Below are positions 45,060 through 53,557 of a stretch of 64,000 nucleotides of DNA, piece after piece. This stretch comes from Ulvibacter litoralis. Its GTDB lineage: Bacteria > Bacteroidota > Bacteroidia > Flavobacteriales > Flavobacteriaceae. Made by a program: the position numbers and the translations under genes. Within the stretch, counting starts at the first letter, position 1; each line of letters opens with the position of its first letter. The stretch lies in assembly GCF_900102055.1 (NCBI RefSeq), contig NZ_FNBA01000006.1, positions 62,001-126,000 of the forward strand. Direction: 5' to 3'. The notes below the pieces were generated by a model. The model did not search any database, had not been told where the DNA came from, and saw nothing but the letters and a program-made list of their open reading frames with translations.

Positions 45060-45851
45060 CTATTTTCCTCCTTTTGCTTGTAAATCGGCAATGCATAGTG
45101 GGTCTAAGCCAGAAACACTTCTGCGTTGGTTTGAGAAATATTCAACAATAGCCGCTGGTCGATTTGTATTACTTTCAAAATACATTAAACACTCTTCAAC
45201 AACACAGTGCTTCCCATGAGCAGGGTCCTCGTGGTCTGAGTGAATATCGTCTCCTTGAATGTTTACCAGTCCTAGTATATGCCCAAACTCGTGCTCTAAA
45301 GTTACCGTTTCTAAATCGATTAGATTAATCGTTGGATTGTTGGCAGCAAAGTCTTGGAGAGTACGTTCGTAAATAACGATAGAAGTATTTAAATAAGCAG
45401 TTCCTAATGTTACAGAAGTACTGGTATCATTAGTTGAATTCCCATTTGCAAAGAAAATATACACTGAAATATCGTCTCCTTCTGTATAAAGAGTTCTGTT
45501 TTCGTCCTCAATGGTTTTGATCTCATCGATGTCGTACGGAGTGCCTGTCGGACTTGTAATTTGGGTTTCGGTAAAAGTAATCCCGCCAGGCTTATTCAAT
45601 CGTTCTTCTAAAAAACTTCTAAAGTTAGCGATAGCTTCATCTGTGGGTTTCGAAAATTCAGGATAGACCAATTCAACACTAAGACTAGAATACGTATCGT
45701 CCGATAAAATATCTTCCGCAGAAACACCTAACGCCTTTCTGTTTTCCGCTTTTAAGTCCTCAACAGAACTAGTGTTATCATCTTTTTTACAGGAGATTAC
45801 CAATAAAAAGACGAATAATAAACTAAAGAAAGTGCGGTTAAAATGTTTCAT
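45060..45851 (-). CDS. Metalloprotease-like lipoprotein (zincin)
   Basis: The protein has 263 residues from ATG 45851, which gives a proper lipoprotein signal ending VISC. The zinc motif is HEFGHILGLVN. The usual third His of HExxHxxGxxH is Asn. A later cluster DHEDPAHGKHCVVEECLMYFE offers another His and a Cys/Met turn, as in the Bacteroidota membrane metalloprotease family. It is probably an outer-membrane-linked zinc peptidase. The promoter TATGTTTG (45879-45872, minus) faces the promoter of the next gene. Confidence 0.75.
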   Translation of the reverse strand: MKHFNRTFFSLLFVFLLVISCKKDDNTSSVEDLKAENRKALGVSAEDILSDDTYSSLSVELVYPEFSKPTDEAIANFRSFLEERLNKPGGITFTETQITSPTGTPYDIDEIKTIEDENRTLYTEGDDISVYIFFANGNSTNDTSTSVTLGTAYLNTSIVIYERTLQDFAANNPTINLIDLETVTLEHEFGHILGLVNIQGDDIHSDHEDPAHGKHCVVEECLMYFESNTNRPAAIVEYFSNQRRSVSGLDPLCIADLQAKGGK

Positions 45852-45856
45852 TATTA

Positions 45857-45879
45857 TAAATTTGCGAGCAACAAACATA
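45857..45879. promoter_or_regulatory. Face-to-face -7 elements of a divergent gene pair
   Basis: TAAATTTG (45857-45864, plus) and TATGTTTG (45879-45872, minus) are both exact matches, 7 bp apart and pointing at each other. Predicted starts near 45871 (plus) and 45865 (minus) overlap by a few bases; leaders are about 17-26 and 14 nt. Confidence 0.6.
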
Positions 45880-45896
45880 CCTTTAATATGTTCATT

Positions 45897-46436
45897 ATGA
45901 AAATACGTACACTTTTTTTAACGCTTTTTTGTGCAATTAGTATCTCTGTTTCAGGACAAGTTGATTCCTTTCAAGAAAATATTATTGATTACTTAAATAA
46001 CAACGGAACCAAAGCGCAATATAGTGATGCGTACGACCAAATGTTTGATGTATTAAAAAATCAATTTTCTACTGCCGATGTTCCTGCCTCAGTTTGGGCT
46101 GAATTAAAAAATAATAAAGCTGAAAGTATAGAGGAAATAGTAAATTTTCTAACATTTGCTTACAGAAAGCACTTTACCGAAGCTGAAATTAAAAAAATGG
46201 CAACCTTCTATAAAAGTGAAGCTGCGCAGCGAATGGTGTCAAGATCGCCAGAAACAACCCAAGAAGATAACGATAAGGTGACAGCCTTTTTTGATAGCGA
46301 ATTGGGGCGAAAAATTGAAGGTAAACGTGCTGAACTTTCAGTAGATATTTCAGAAATATCTGGACACTGGAGTCGTGAATTGTTTGCCGCTAAAATGGGT
46401 GATTTAATTAAGCAGGGTTATTCTCCGCAACAGTAA
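45897..46436 (+). CDS. DUF2059 secreted protein
   Basis: The protein has 179 residues from ATG 45897 (ATG 45888 also possible); the start at 45843 proposed by the longest frame lies upstream of the promoter and is rejected. Signal peptide (about 1-20, ending VSGQ). The region FAYRKHFTEAEIKKMATFYKSEAAQRMV is the DUF2059 core, helical with a conserved F(Y/F)xTPxG-like turn. Periplasmic; function unknown. It overlaps the convergent methyltransferase gene by 29 bp. Confidence 0.78.
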   Translation: MKIRTLFLTLFCAISISVSGQVDSFQENIIDYLNNNGTKAQYSDAYDQMFDVLKNQFSTADVPASVWAELKNNKAESIEEIVNFLTFAYRKHFTEAEIKKMATFYKSEAAQRMVSRSPETTQEDNDKVTAFFDSELGRKIEGKRAELSVDISEISGHWSRELFAAKMGDLIKQGYSPQQ

Positions 46437-47127
46437 TTCGAGCTAAATAATCAAAATTTTCACCGCGCGTAAGTACTTCAAAATGTAAGCCACTTGCAAT
46501 ACAAGCGGTTTCAAAAATACGCTCGTCTAAATACAGCCAGTCGAAGACATCACTTTCTTCCCCTTTGTATTTCATAGAAAATTCAAGTTCACCGTAATAC
46601 GAATCGCCAGGGATCCAAATTCCGCCGTCTTCTCCTTCGTCGTACATATATCGTAAGTCGCTAGAATCGATTAATATTTGACCTTTAGGTGTAAGTAATG
46701 ACTTTAAATGATCTAAGAATACGGAGATAAATTCTAACTTCTGAAAGATTCCAGTTCCGTTCATTAAGAGTAAAATGGTATCGAACTTCTCGTTTTCCAA
46801 ACGAATTAAATCAATACATCTCGCATCTTTAATTCCGCGAAGCGTACAGACTTCTACGGCACCTTCAGATGTATCTATGGCAGTAACAGGGAGTCCTTTT
46901 TCTTGAAGGTACAACGCATGGCAACCAGCACCACAACCTATATCGAGTACTTTTCCTTTAGACAATTGCAACGCTTTTCGCTCTATCTGAGGCATTTCAG
47001 CATGCGTTCTGAAAAAATAGGGTAGCGGTAATATGTCTTCTTCACTAATATTAGTTTCAGTGATGATGTCCTCGGTATACTTTCCGTGGTAAAAATCGAG
47101 CAATGCGGTGCCTAATATATCTTTCAT
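46408..47127 (-). CDS. Class I SAM-dependent methyltransferase
   Basis: The protein has 239 residues. SAM motif I is VLDIGCGAGCHALYLQEKG, motif II AIDTSEGAVEVC and motif post-I DTILLLMNGTGIF. It is a small-molecule type; the substrate is unknown. The 3' end overlaps the DUF2059 gene by 29 bp. Confidence 0.85.
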   Translation of the reverse strand: MKDILGTALLDFYHGKYTEDIITETNISEEDILPLPYFFRTHAEMPQIERKALQLSKGKVLDIGCGAGCHALYLQEKGLPVTAIDTSEGAVEVCTLRGIKDARCIDLIRLENEKFDTILLLMNGTGIFQKLEFISVFLDHLKSLLTPKGQILIDSSDLRYMYDEGEDGGIWIPGDSYYGELEFSMKYKGEESDVFDWLYLDERIFETACIASGLHFEVLTRGENFDYLARITVAENNPA

Positions 47128-47141
47128 TGAGAAGAAATGAT

Positions 47142-47149
47142 TACTTTTG
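47142..47149 (+). promoter_or_regulatory. -7 promoter element TACTTTTG
   Basis: Exact consensus match. The start near 47156 would lie just before ATG 47158, so the mRNA may be nearly leaderless. Confidence 0.45.
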
Positions 47150-47157
47150 AAATTGGT

Positions 47158-47652
47158 ATGGACGAAATTTTAAAACAACTCCCACAATGCGCCAAAGATA
47201 CGCATAACGAGACAAAAAAGTTCTTCAATACGTTGAAGAAAAAACCGCCAAAACATCTCGATGTGTTGATGCAAGAGCTACATGACGATGAGTTTGAGCG
47301 CACCGATTGTTTAACATGTGCCAATTGTTGTAAAACGACTGGACCTTTGTTTACCGATAAAGATGTTGCACGTATTGCGAAACATTTTAGAATGAAAGAG
47401 CAAAAATTTATCGAGACCTATTTGCGTGTAGATGAAGATAACGATTTTGTGTTGCAGCAAGTGCCGTGTACTTTTTTGGGTGCCGATAATTATTGCAGTA
47501 TTTATGATGTGCGACCAAAAGCATGTGGCGAGTTTCCGCACACCAACCGAAAGAAATTTCAGCAAATTACAGACCTTACCTTACAAAATGTCGCCATTTG
47601 TCCTGCGGCGTATAATATTGTTGAGGAAATGAAAAAGAGATTGAAAAAGTAG
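47158..47652 (+). CDS. YkgJ-family cysteine-cluster protein
   Basis: The protein has 164 residues from ATG 47158; ATG 47137 is upstream of the predicted transcript start. The cysteine pattern DCLTCANCCKTTGP, PCTFLGADNYCSIYDVRPKACGEFPH and AICPAA fits the YkgJ family, thought to bind zinc or an iron-sulfur cluster. Cytoplasmic. Function not established. Confidence 0.82.
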   Translation: MDEILKQLPQCAKDTHNETKKFFNTLKKKPPKHLDVLMQELHDDEFERTDCLTCANCCKTTGPLFTDKDVARIAKHFRMKEQKFIETYLRVDEDNDFVLQQVPCTFLGADNYCSIYDVRPKACGEFPHTNRKKFQQITDLTLQNVAICPAAYNIVEEMKKRLKK

Positions 47653-47670
47653 GGGCAATGTAATTGCAAC

Positions 47671-48906
47671 TTATTTATAAAGCAAATACGGTTGGCGCAT
47701 TTGGTTGTAAGCTTGCAAGTCGGCAGCCCAACTTTTCCGAATTTCTTGAGAAGTTTGTCCTGCTTCAATTTGTTTCTGAAGTTTTTCTGTTCCCGCTAAT
47801 TTTGTAAAAAACGGAATAAAAAAGGTTTCTTTTTCATGGCTACTCGCATACGTGTCTATAAGCCAGTCAAGGTTTATTTGATGCAATTTTTCAACATTCT
47901 GAAGATCCATTCCGTAGCATTTTTCGTCTTTAAATTTAGGATATTTCGACCCTTCATTTGCTTTTGGAGTAAACGAAAAAGGATATAATTTTGCATCTAA
48001 AGAAGGTGCTCCAAAAATTTGAAATTGTAGTTCGGTACCGCGACCAGCACTTACAAATGTGCCTTCAAAAAAGCAAAGACTTGGATATAGATTTATAGCC
48101 GTGTCGTTGGGTAAATTAGGAGAAGGTTTAATAGGCAGGGAATAGGGAATTTGATGGTTGTAGTTTTCCATTGAAATCACAGAAAGATCACATAAAACCT
48201 TGTTTTGTAACCAACCTTCACCATTGATCATTTTTGCATATTCTCCAATCGTCATTCCGTGTACCACAGGAATCGGGTGCATTCCCACAAAGCTACTGTG
48301 TTCAGGTTCTAAAATAGGACCGTCGATATAATGACCATTGGGGTTTGGTCTGTCGAACACAATTACAGGAATGTTTGCTTCGGCACACGCTTCCATCACA
48401 TAATGTAAGGTAGATATATAGGTATAAAAGCGTGCGCCTACATCTTGAATGTCGAATATTATCACATCTATTCCTTGCAGTTGTTGTAGCGATGGTTTTT
48501 TATTTTTTCCGTAGAGCGAAATAATAGGCAATCCCGTTTTGGTATCAATCCCGTCTTTTATAAGTTCACCAGCATCGGCAGTTCCTCTAAAACCATGTTC
48601 GGGTGCAAATACTTTTGTGATAGAAACTTTTAAATCAAGCAATACATCGACCAAATGTGTGTTGTTTACTACAGAGGTCTGATTGGCAACAATTCCAACT
48701 TTTTTGTTGGCGAGCAAAGGAAGGTATTCTTGAAAACGATCTGCTCCCAACACAATAGAAGCTTCCGTCATCGCTGGAATAGTTTCGTCTTTTAGGAACA
48801 ATCCTTCCGATTGATTTTTTGTGTTTTGGTTCTGACTTTTACTTCCGCAAGAAAAACATACCAAAAGCGTTAAGATTAATGTATTTTTGACAAAAGATAA
48901 TTTCAT
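47671..48906 (-). CDS. namZ: Exo-beta-N-acetylmuramidase NamZ (DUF1343) lipoprotein
   Basis: The protein has 411 residues from ATG 48906, with lipoprotein signal ending CFSCG (TTG 48912 just upstream is less likely). Motifs VGIVANQTSVV, KVFAPEHGFRG, GLPIISLYGKNKKP, IDVIIFDIQDVGARFYTYISTLHY, VIVFDRPNPNG and EGTFVSAGRGTELQFQIFGAP are those of DUF1343, shown in other bacteria to release N-acetylmuramic acid from peptidoglycan fragments. Likely role is cell-wall recycling or feeding in the envelope. Its start codon is 9 bp from that of the divergent permease gene. Confidence 0.88.
   Translation of the reverse strand: MKLSFVKNTLILTLLVCFSCGSKSQNQNTKNQSEGLFLKDETIPAMTEASIVLGADRFQEYLPLLANKKVGIVANQTSVVNNTHLVDVLLDLKVSITKVFAPEHGFRGTADAGELIKDGIDTKTGLPIISLYGKNKKPSLQQLQGIDVIIFDIQDVGARFYTYISTLHYVMEACAEANIPVIVFDRPNPNGHYIDGPILEPEHSSFVGMHPIPVVHGMTIGEYAKMINGEGWLQNKVLCDLSVISMENYNHQIPYSLPIKPSPNLPNDTAINLYPSLCFFEGTFVSAGRGTELQFQIFGAPSLDAKLYPFSFTPKANEGSKYPKFKDEKCYGMDLQNVEKLHQINLDWLIDTYASSHEKETFFIPFFTKLAGTEKLQKQIEAGQTSQEIRKSWAADLQAYNQMRQPYLLYK
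48882..48889 (+). promoter_or_regulatory. -7 promoter element TATTTTTG inside namZ
   Basis: Exact consensus match located in the first codons of namZ on the opposite strand. Start near 48896, leader about 20 nt to GTG 48916. Confidence 0.45.
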
Positions 48907-48915
48907 AGACAAAGC

Positions 48916-50151
48916 GTGAATTTCGAGTTTTTTATCGCCCGGCGAATCATAGCCGCCAAAGATTATAAAAGTAGTATTTCGGCTCCAATAATAAAAATTG
49001 CAATTACTGCAATTGCATTGGGGCTTATAATGATGCTAATATCTATCGCTACGGGTGTTGGACTTCAAAAAAAGATTCGTGAAAAGGTCTCTGCTTTTAA
49101 TGGAGATATTATTATTACCAATTTCGATACCAATTTCTCGAACGATTCTAACATTCCAATCTCTAAAAACCAAGATTTCTATCCAGATTTTAATATGGTG
49201 GATGGTGTGAATCACATACAAATTACCGCTTCAAAAGGAGGAGTAATTAGAACCGAAACCGATTTTGAAGGAGTAGTTGTTAAAGGGGCTGGGAAAGATT
49301 ATGATTGGCAGTATTTTTCGGAGTTCTTGACAGAAGGGAAACTTCCGAATTTTCAAGAAGGTTTAAACGAAGAAGTACTTGTTTCCGAATACCTCGCGAA
49401 CCGACTTCATTTAAAAGTAGGCGAAACCATTCGAACGTTTTTCTGGGATAGTGAAAGCAAAAGCGCTTTCCGAAGCAGAGGTTTTACCATCGTTGGGATA
49501 TACAATAGCGGATTTCAACAATTTGACGAGCAATTTATCATTGCAGACATTCGACACATTCAACGACTCAATCATTGGGAAGAAGACCAAATTGGTGCTT
49601 TTGAGTTGTTTGTAGACGATTTTGATAACATCGGAACCATTGGAAATGCCGTTTACAACGAAACAGGAAGCACACTAGATACACAAACCATTCGCGATAA
49701 ATACTACGCGATTTTCGAATGGTTGGACTTATTCGACTTCAATATCGCCCTAATTATTGGGATTATGATCCTCGTGGCAGGGATCAATATGATTACAGCA
49801 CTACTCGTATTAATTCTTGAACGCACTCAAATGATTGGAATTCTAAAAGCGTTAGGATGCAGTGATTGGAGTGTGCGTAAAGTGTTTTTATACAATGCTA
49901 TGTACCTTATCGGTGTAGGATTATTTTGGGGAAATGTAATCGGCATCGGACTCCTGTTGCTTCAGAAATACGGTAAGTTTTTCCCATTAAACCCAGATAC
50001 TTATTACGTTTCTGAAGCGCCTGTTTATCTAGATTTCGGCTACATATTAATTCTCAATGCAGGAACTTTCGCTTTGTGCTTGTTAATGTTACTGATTCCG
50101 TCGTATATCATTTCAAAAATATCTCCTGTAAAGGCAATTCGTTTCGAGTAG
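48916..50151 (+). CDS. FtsX/LolC-type ABC transporter permease
   Basis: The protein has 411 residues and starts with GTG. A helix at about 25-50, a large periplasmic domain (about 55-270), then three helices near 275, 320 and 365 and the C-terminal ISPVKAIRFE typical of MacB/LolCDE permeases. The lipoprotein-release family is the best fit. A matching ATPase gene is not adjacent. Divergent from namZ with 9 bp between start codons. Confidence 0.83.
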   Translation: MNFEFFIARRIIAAKDYKSSISAPIIKIAITAIALGLIMMLISIATGVGLQKKIREKVSAFNGDIIITNFDTNFSNDSNIPISKNQDFYPDFNMVDGVNHIQITASKGGVIRTETDFEGVVVKGAGKDYDWQYFSEFLTEGKLPNFQEGLNEEVLVSEYLANRLHLKVGETIRTFFWDSESKSAFRSRGFTIVGIYNSGFQQFDEQFIIADIRHIQRLNHWEEDQIGAFELFVDDFDNIGTIGNAVYNETGSTLDTQTIRDKYYAIFEWLDLFDFNIALIIGIMILVAGINMITALLVLILERTQMIGILKALGCSDWSVRKVFLYNAMYLIGVGLFWGNVIGIGLLLLQKYGKFFPLNPDTYYVSEAPVYLDFGYILILNAGTFALCLLMLLIPSYIISKISPVKAIRFE

Positions 50152-50266
50152 TTGGGCGTTCCCAGTTACTAGGCGGATCGGGCCTGTCTGCCGACAAAGG
50201 TAGGCTTTCAGCTATATTCCACCATACCGCTCCGCGAAGGTGGGGATGCCGCCGCTATCCCTAACG
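50152..50266 (+). repeat. Interspersed intergenic repeat, copy 3
   Basis: It starts GGGCGTTCCC, contains GGATCGGGC and GCTTTCAGCTATATTCC, then GGGGATGCCGCCGCTATCC and CTAACG. The 24-nt hairpin repeat (50182-50205) sits inside it. Confidence 0.8.
50182..50205 (+). repeat. 24-nt hairpin repeat, copy 3, nested
   Basis: It begins GCCTGTCTGCCGAC and ends AAAGGTAGGC. It is the reverse complement of the copy at 8248-8271 with one change. Confidence 0.72.
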
Positions 50267-50276
50267 GAAAAAATGG

Positions 50277-50307
50277 TTGTAGCATCCACAGCGAAACCAT
50301 ACCTTTG
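50277..50307 (+). promoter_or_regulatory. Complete -33/-7 promoter
   Basis: TTG at 50277-50279, a 20-nt spacer and TACCTTTG at 50300-50307. This is the best full match to the Bacteroidota promoter in the window. Start near 50314, leader about 12 nt. Confidence 0.65.
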
Positions 50308-50325
50308 CACCGTTAAAAAAACACC

Positions 50326-51684
50326 ATGGAATACGCAGAAAATATATTAGGAACCATCGGAAATACACCGTTGGTAAAAATCAATAAACTAGCCGAGGAA
50401 ATTCCAGCGCTAGTATTGGCGAAATACGAAACCTTTAATCCAGGGAACTCGGTAAAAGACCGTATGGCGTTAAAAATGGTAGAAGATGCTGAAGCAGATG
50501 GACGCCTAAAACCAGGAGGGACTATTATTGAAGGTACTTCAGGGAACACGGGAATGGGACTTGCACTTGTAGCGATTATTAAAGGCTATAAAATGATTTG
50601 TGTAATAAGCGATAAACAAAGCAAAGAGAAAATGGACATTCTTCGTGCTGTAGGTAGTAAAGTGGTGGTATGTCCAACCAATGTAGATCCTAGCGATCCT
50701 AGATCGTACTATTCCACATCAAAACGTCTTGCTGAAGAAACACCAAATAGTTGGTATGTAAACCAGTACGACAATCCAAGTAACGCAAGAGCACATTACG
50801 AAAGTACTGGACCCGAAATTTGGAAACAAACCGAAGGTAAAATCACACACTTTGTAGTAGGTGTTGGTACTGGAGGAACGATAAGCGGTGTTGGGAAATA
50901 CTTAAAAGAACAAAATCCGAACATTAAAGTTTGGGGAATCGATACCTATGGAAGTGTCTTTAAAAAATACCACGAAACAGGTGTTTTTGATGAAAATGAA
51001 ATTTATCCATACATCACCGAAGGAATTGGAGAAGACATTCTTCCTAAAAATGTAGATTTTTCAGTGATTGACGGATTTACGAAAGTAACTGATAAAGACG
51101 CGGCGATTTACACTCAAAAACTTTCTAAAGTAGAAGGAATGTTTTTAGGGAATTCAGCAGGAGCTGCTATGAAAGGGATGTTGCAACTAAAAGACCAATT
51201 CACGAAAGATGATGTGGTTGTAGTGTTATTTCACGATCATGGAAGTCGTTATGTAGGTAAAATGTACAATGATGAGTGGATGCGCGATCGCGGATTTATT
51301 GAAGACGAAGCAACAATTGCGGCCGATTTAATTAAAGAACATGCCAATAAACCACTGATTACTGTTCGTACTGAAGAGTTGGTAGGTCACGCCATTGAAC
51401 GTATGAAGGAATACAAGATTTCTCAAATTCCTGTAGAAGATATTACTGGATTTGTTGGAGCCTTGGATGAAACTGATTTGCTTCGGGAGTATATGGCGAA
51501 TAAAAATATTTCAGATCTGCCTATTAAAGATGTGATGAGTAAGCCATTTCCAATTGTTCAGAAAACAACGTCTGTTGAAGATGTTTCAAAATTGATGAAT
51601 AAGGAAAACAATGCTGTACTTGTAGATCTTGGCGACGGGAAATATCACATTATAACAAAGCACGATATTATAAGTGCTCTTTAA
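50326..51684 (+). CDS. Cysteine synthase / cystathionine beta-synthase family enzyme with CBS pair
   Basis: The protein has 452 residues. The fold-type II PLP domain (1-320) has the Lys in NPGNSVKDRM, the Ser/Thr loop EGTSGNTGMG and the phosphate cradle GVGTGGTISG. Two CBS domains follow (about 340-452), which usually bind adenosyl ligands and regulate activity. It makes cysteine or cystathionine from serine derivatives; the sequence does not decide which. Confidence 0.9.
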   Translation: MEYAENILGTIGNTPLVKINKLAEEIPALVLAKYETFNPGNSVKDRMALKMVEDAEADGRLKPGGTIIEGTSGNTGMGLALVAIIKGYKMICVISDKQSKEKMDILRAVGSKVVVCPTNVDPSDPRSYYSTSKRLAEETPNSWYVNQYDNPSNARAHYESTGPEIWKQTEGKITHFVVGVGTGGTISGVGKYLKEQNPNIKVWGIDTYGSVFKKYHETGVFDENEIYPYITEGIGEDILPKNVDFSVIDGFTKVTDKDAAIYTQKLSKVEGMFLGNSAGAAMKGMLQLKDQFTKDDVVVVLFHDHGSRYVGKMYNDEWMRDRGFIEDEATIAADLIKEHANKPLITVRTEELVGHAIERMKEYKISQIPVEDITGFVGALDETDLLREYMANKNISDLPIKDVMSKPFPIVQKTTSVEDVSKLMNKENNAVLVDLGDGKYHIITKHDIISAL

Positions 51685-51704
51685 GACTTAAATAAAGACT
51701 AAAA

Positions 51705-51728
51705 AAATCCTGCAAATCGCAGGATTTT
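51705..51728 (+). terminator. Terminator after the CBS-domain enzyme
   Basis: Stem AAATCCTGC/GCAGGATTT with a 5-nt loop and T run. The next gene begins 16 bp later. Confidence 0.85.
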
Positions 51729-51743
51729 TTTATTTTTAGAAAA

Positions 51744-52112
51744 ATGAAAGATAAAAAATTTCAATTATTTCGCTTTTTACGCACCAAGCCAGTTCCTATC
51801 AATACAAGAGAAATTTTGGCATTGGAACGCACGAAACTTGCCAACGAACGTACATTGTTGGCATATATTAGGGCTTCTCTATATTTATTACTTGGAGGGT
51901 TGGCGTTACTACAATTAGAGGATTTCGAAAGCATTCATTGGTTGGGATATGCTGCGTTGGTTATTTGTGTCTGTTTTTTAGCAATAGGAATCGGTCGATT
52001 TATCTTGCTAAAAAGACGCTTGTATAAATGGAGCCGCGTTCTATCTGCAGAGATTACTTCTGAAGAAATTAAAAAGTCAGTAGACCAAAGTGACGTTGTT
52101 GAAAAACAATAA
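51744..52112 (+). CDS. DUF202 (YidH-type) membrane protein
   Basis: The protein has 122 residues. The block ILALERTKLANERTLLAYIRASLYLLLGGLALL is the DUF202 signature, with about three membrane helices. Inner membrane; function unknown. It begins 16 bp after a terminator, so it needs its own promoter or read-through. Confidence 0.85.
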   Translation: MKDKKFQLFRFLRTKPVPINTREILALERTKLANERTLLAYIRASLYLLLGGLALLQLEDFESIHWLGYAALVICVCFLAIGIGRFILLKRRLYKWSRVLSAEITSEEIKKSVDQSDVVEKQ

Positions 52113-52211
52113 AATAAAGACGTCCCTTTCGTTTTCTGTTGAAAAAGGAGTCATTCTCATTTTTTTAGTATCTTAGTATAACTTCACGACTCCCTCATTA
52201 TAGAGTATGAT

Positions 52212-53519
52212 ATGAATGAGGATTTTCTTCACTACGTCTGGAAGTTTCAAAAGTTTACAAATACGCAATTAAGAACCATTTCTGGAGAGCCAATTTCTGT
52301 GGTTGCGGTTGGGCAACACAATTTAAATTCGGGTCCCGATTTTTTTAATGCGAAACTTACCATTGGGGAGCAATTATGGGCTGGAAATGTAGAAATACAT
52401 ATAAAAGCTTCAGATTGGTACGCGCATCAACATCAAAAAGATGCGGCTTACGACAGTGTCATATTACATGTAGTTTGGGAGTATGATTCCGAAATATTCA
52501 GAAAGGATGAAACTACAATTTCAACCTTAGAGGTGAAAAGTTGTATTGCTTCGGAAGTGTTTGAAGCCTATCAGAAGCTCTTTAAAGTAAAACACAAATG
52601 GATTAATTGTGAAGACGACTTTGCTCAAATCGATTCTTTTTTACTGAAACATTGGTTAGAACGGTTGTATGTAGAACGTTTAGAGCAAAAAGCAGTTAAA
52701 ATTGAACAACTACTGAAGGCGCATCACAATCATTGGGAAGCTGTGTTGTTTGAGCTGTTGTGTAAAAACTTCGGATTAAAAGTAAACGGAGCTTCATTTT
52801 TGAGCATTGCGCAATCGGTCGATTTTTCGGTCATTCAGAAATGCAGTCACCATCAAATAGATTTAGAAAGCTTGTTGTTGGGGCAAGCAGGTTTGTTAGA
52901 AGGAGGTTTGGAAGATGTTTATTACAAGGCCCTTCAGCAGAACTACGAATATATAAAGCACAAGTTTCAGGTATCCAATCACACTGTAATTCAGCCAAAA
53001 TACTTCCGACTACGACCGCCAAACTTTCCGACGATACGATTGTCACAATTGGCTACCTTATATATAACCCATAAAAAATTATTTTCGACCGTGGTCGGAA
53101 TCGCTTCCGAAGCAGTTTCCGAAGAAATTATTAAAAAACTCTATGCATTGCTAACTGTTGCTGCGAGTTCTTATTGGGATACACATTATAATTTTGGCGT
53201 CGTTTCAGCAAAAAGAAGTAAAAAAATGACCAAGAAGTTTGTGGATTTACTACTTATAAATACCCTAGTTCCTGTGTTGTTCTGCTATGGAAAAAGGCAG
53301 GGAAATAGTATGATTGATTTGTTGTTGCAAGTAATGATGCGGACTGTACCTGAAGAAAATTCGGTCGTTATAAAATTTAACCAATTACAAACAGTTGCGC
53401 ATCATGCTTTTGAATCGCAAGCAGTATTGCAACTTAAGGAAAACTATTGTGCTAAAAATAGATGTACAGAATGCGCTATAGGAAATGCTATTTTAAAAGG
53501 AAAGGTCACTTTAAAATGA
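52212..53519 (+). CDS. DUF2851 family protein
   Basis: The protein has 435 residues. The start MNEDFLHYVWKFQKF, GQHNLNSGPDFFNAKL, NVEIHIKASDWYAHQHQKD and VILHVVWEYD are diagnostic of DUF2851. The C-terminus has a Cys cluster (YCAKNRCTECAIG). It is typical of Bacteroidota, cytoplasmic by prediction, and of unknown function. Confidence 0.85.
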   Translation: MNEDFLHYVWKFQKFTNTQLRTISGEPISVVAVGQHNLNSGPDFFNAKLTIGEQLWAGNVEIHIKASDWYAHQHQKDAAYDSVILHVVWEYDSEIFRKDETTISTLEVKSCIASEVFEAYQKLFKVKHKWINCEDDFAQIDSFLLKHWLERLYVERLEQKAVKIEQLLKAHHNHWEAVLFELLCKNFGLKVNGASFLSIAQSVDFSVIQKCSHHQIDLESLLLGQAGLLEGGLEDVYYKALQQNYEYIKHKFQVSNHTVIQPKYFRLRPPNFPTIRLSQLATLYITHKKLFSTVVGIASEAVSEEIIKKLYALLTVAASSYWDTHYNFGVVSAKRSKKMTKKFVDLLLINTLVPVLFCYGKRQGNSMIDLLLQVMMRTVPEENSVVIKFNQLQTVAHHAFESQAVLQLKENYCAKNRCTECAIGNAILKGKVTLK

Positions 53520-53557
53520 GTGGTGCTTATTTGTATAAAAAACCGTAATTTGCTTAC

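Noticed and set aside
44900-45151. 83-residue frame with one hydrophobic stretch
   Set aside because: It runs into the 3' end of the metalloprotease-like gene on the opposite strand and has no promoter, ribosome site or recognisable family.
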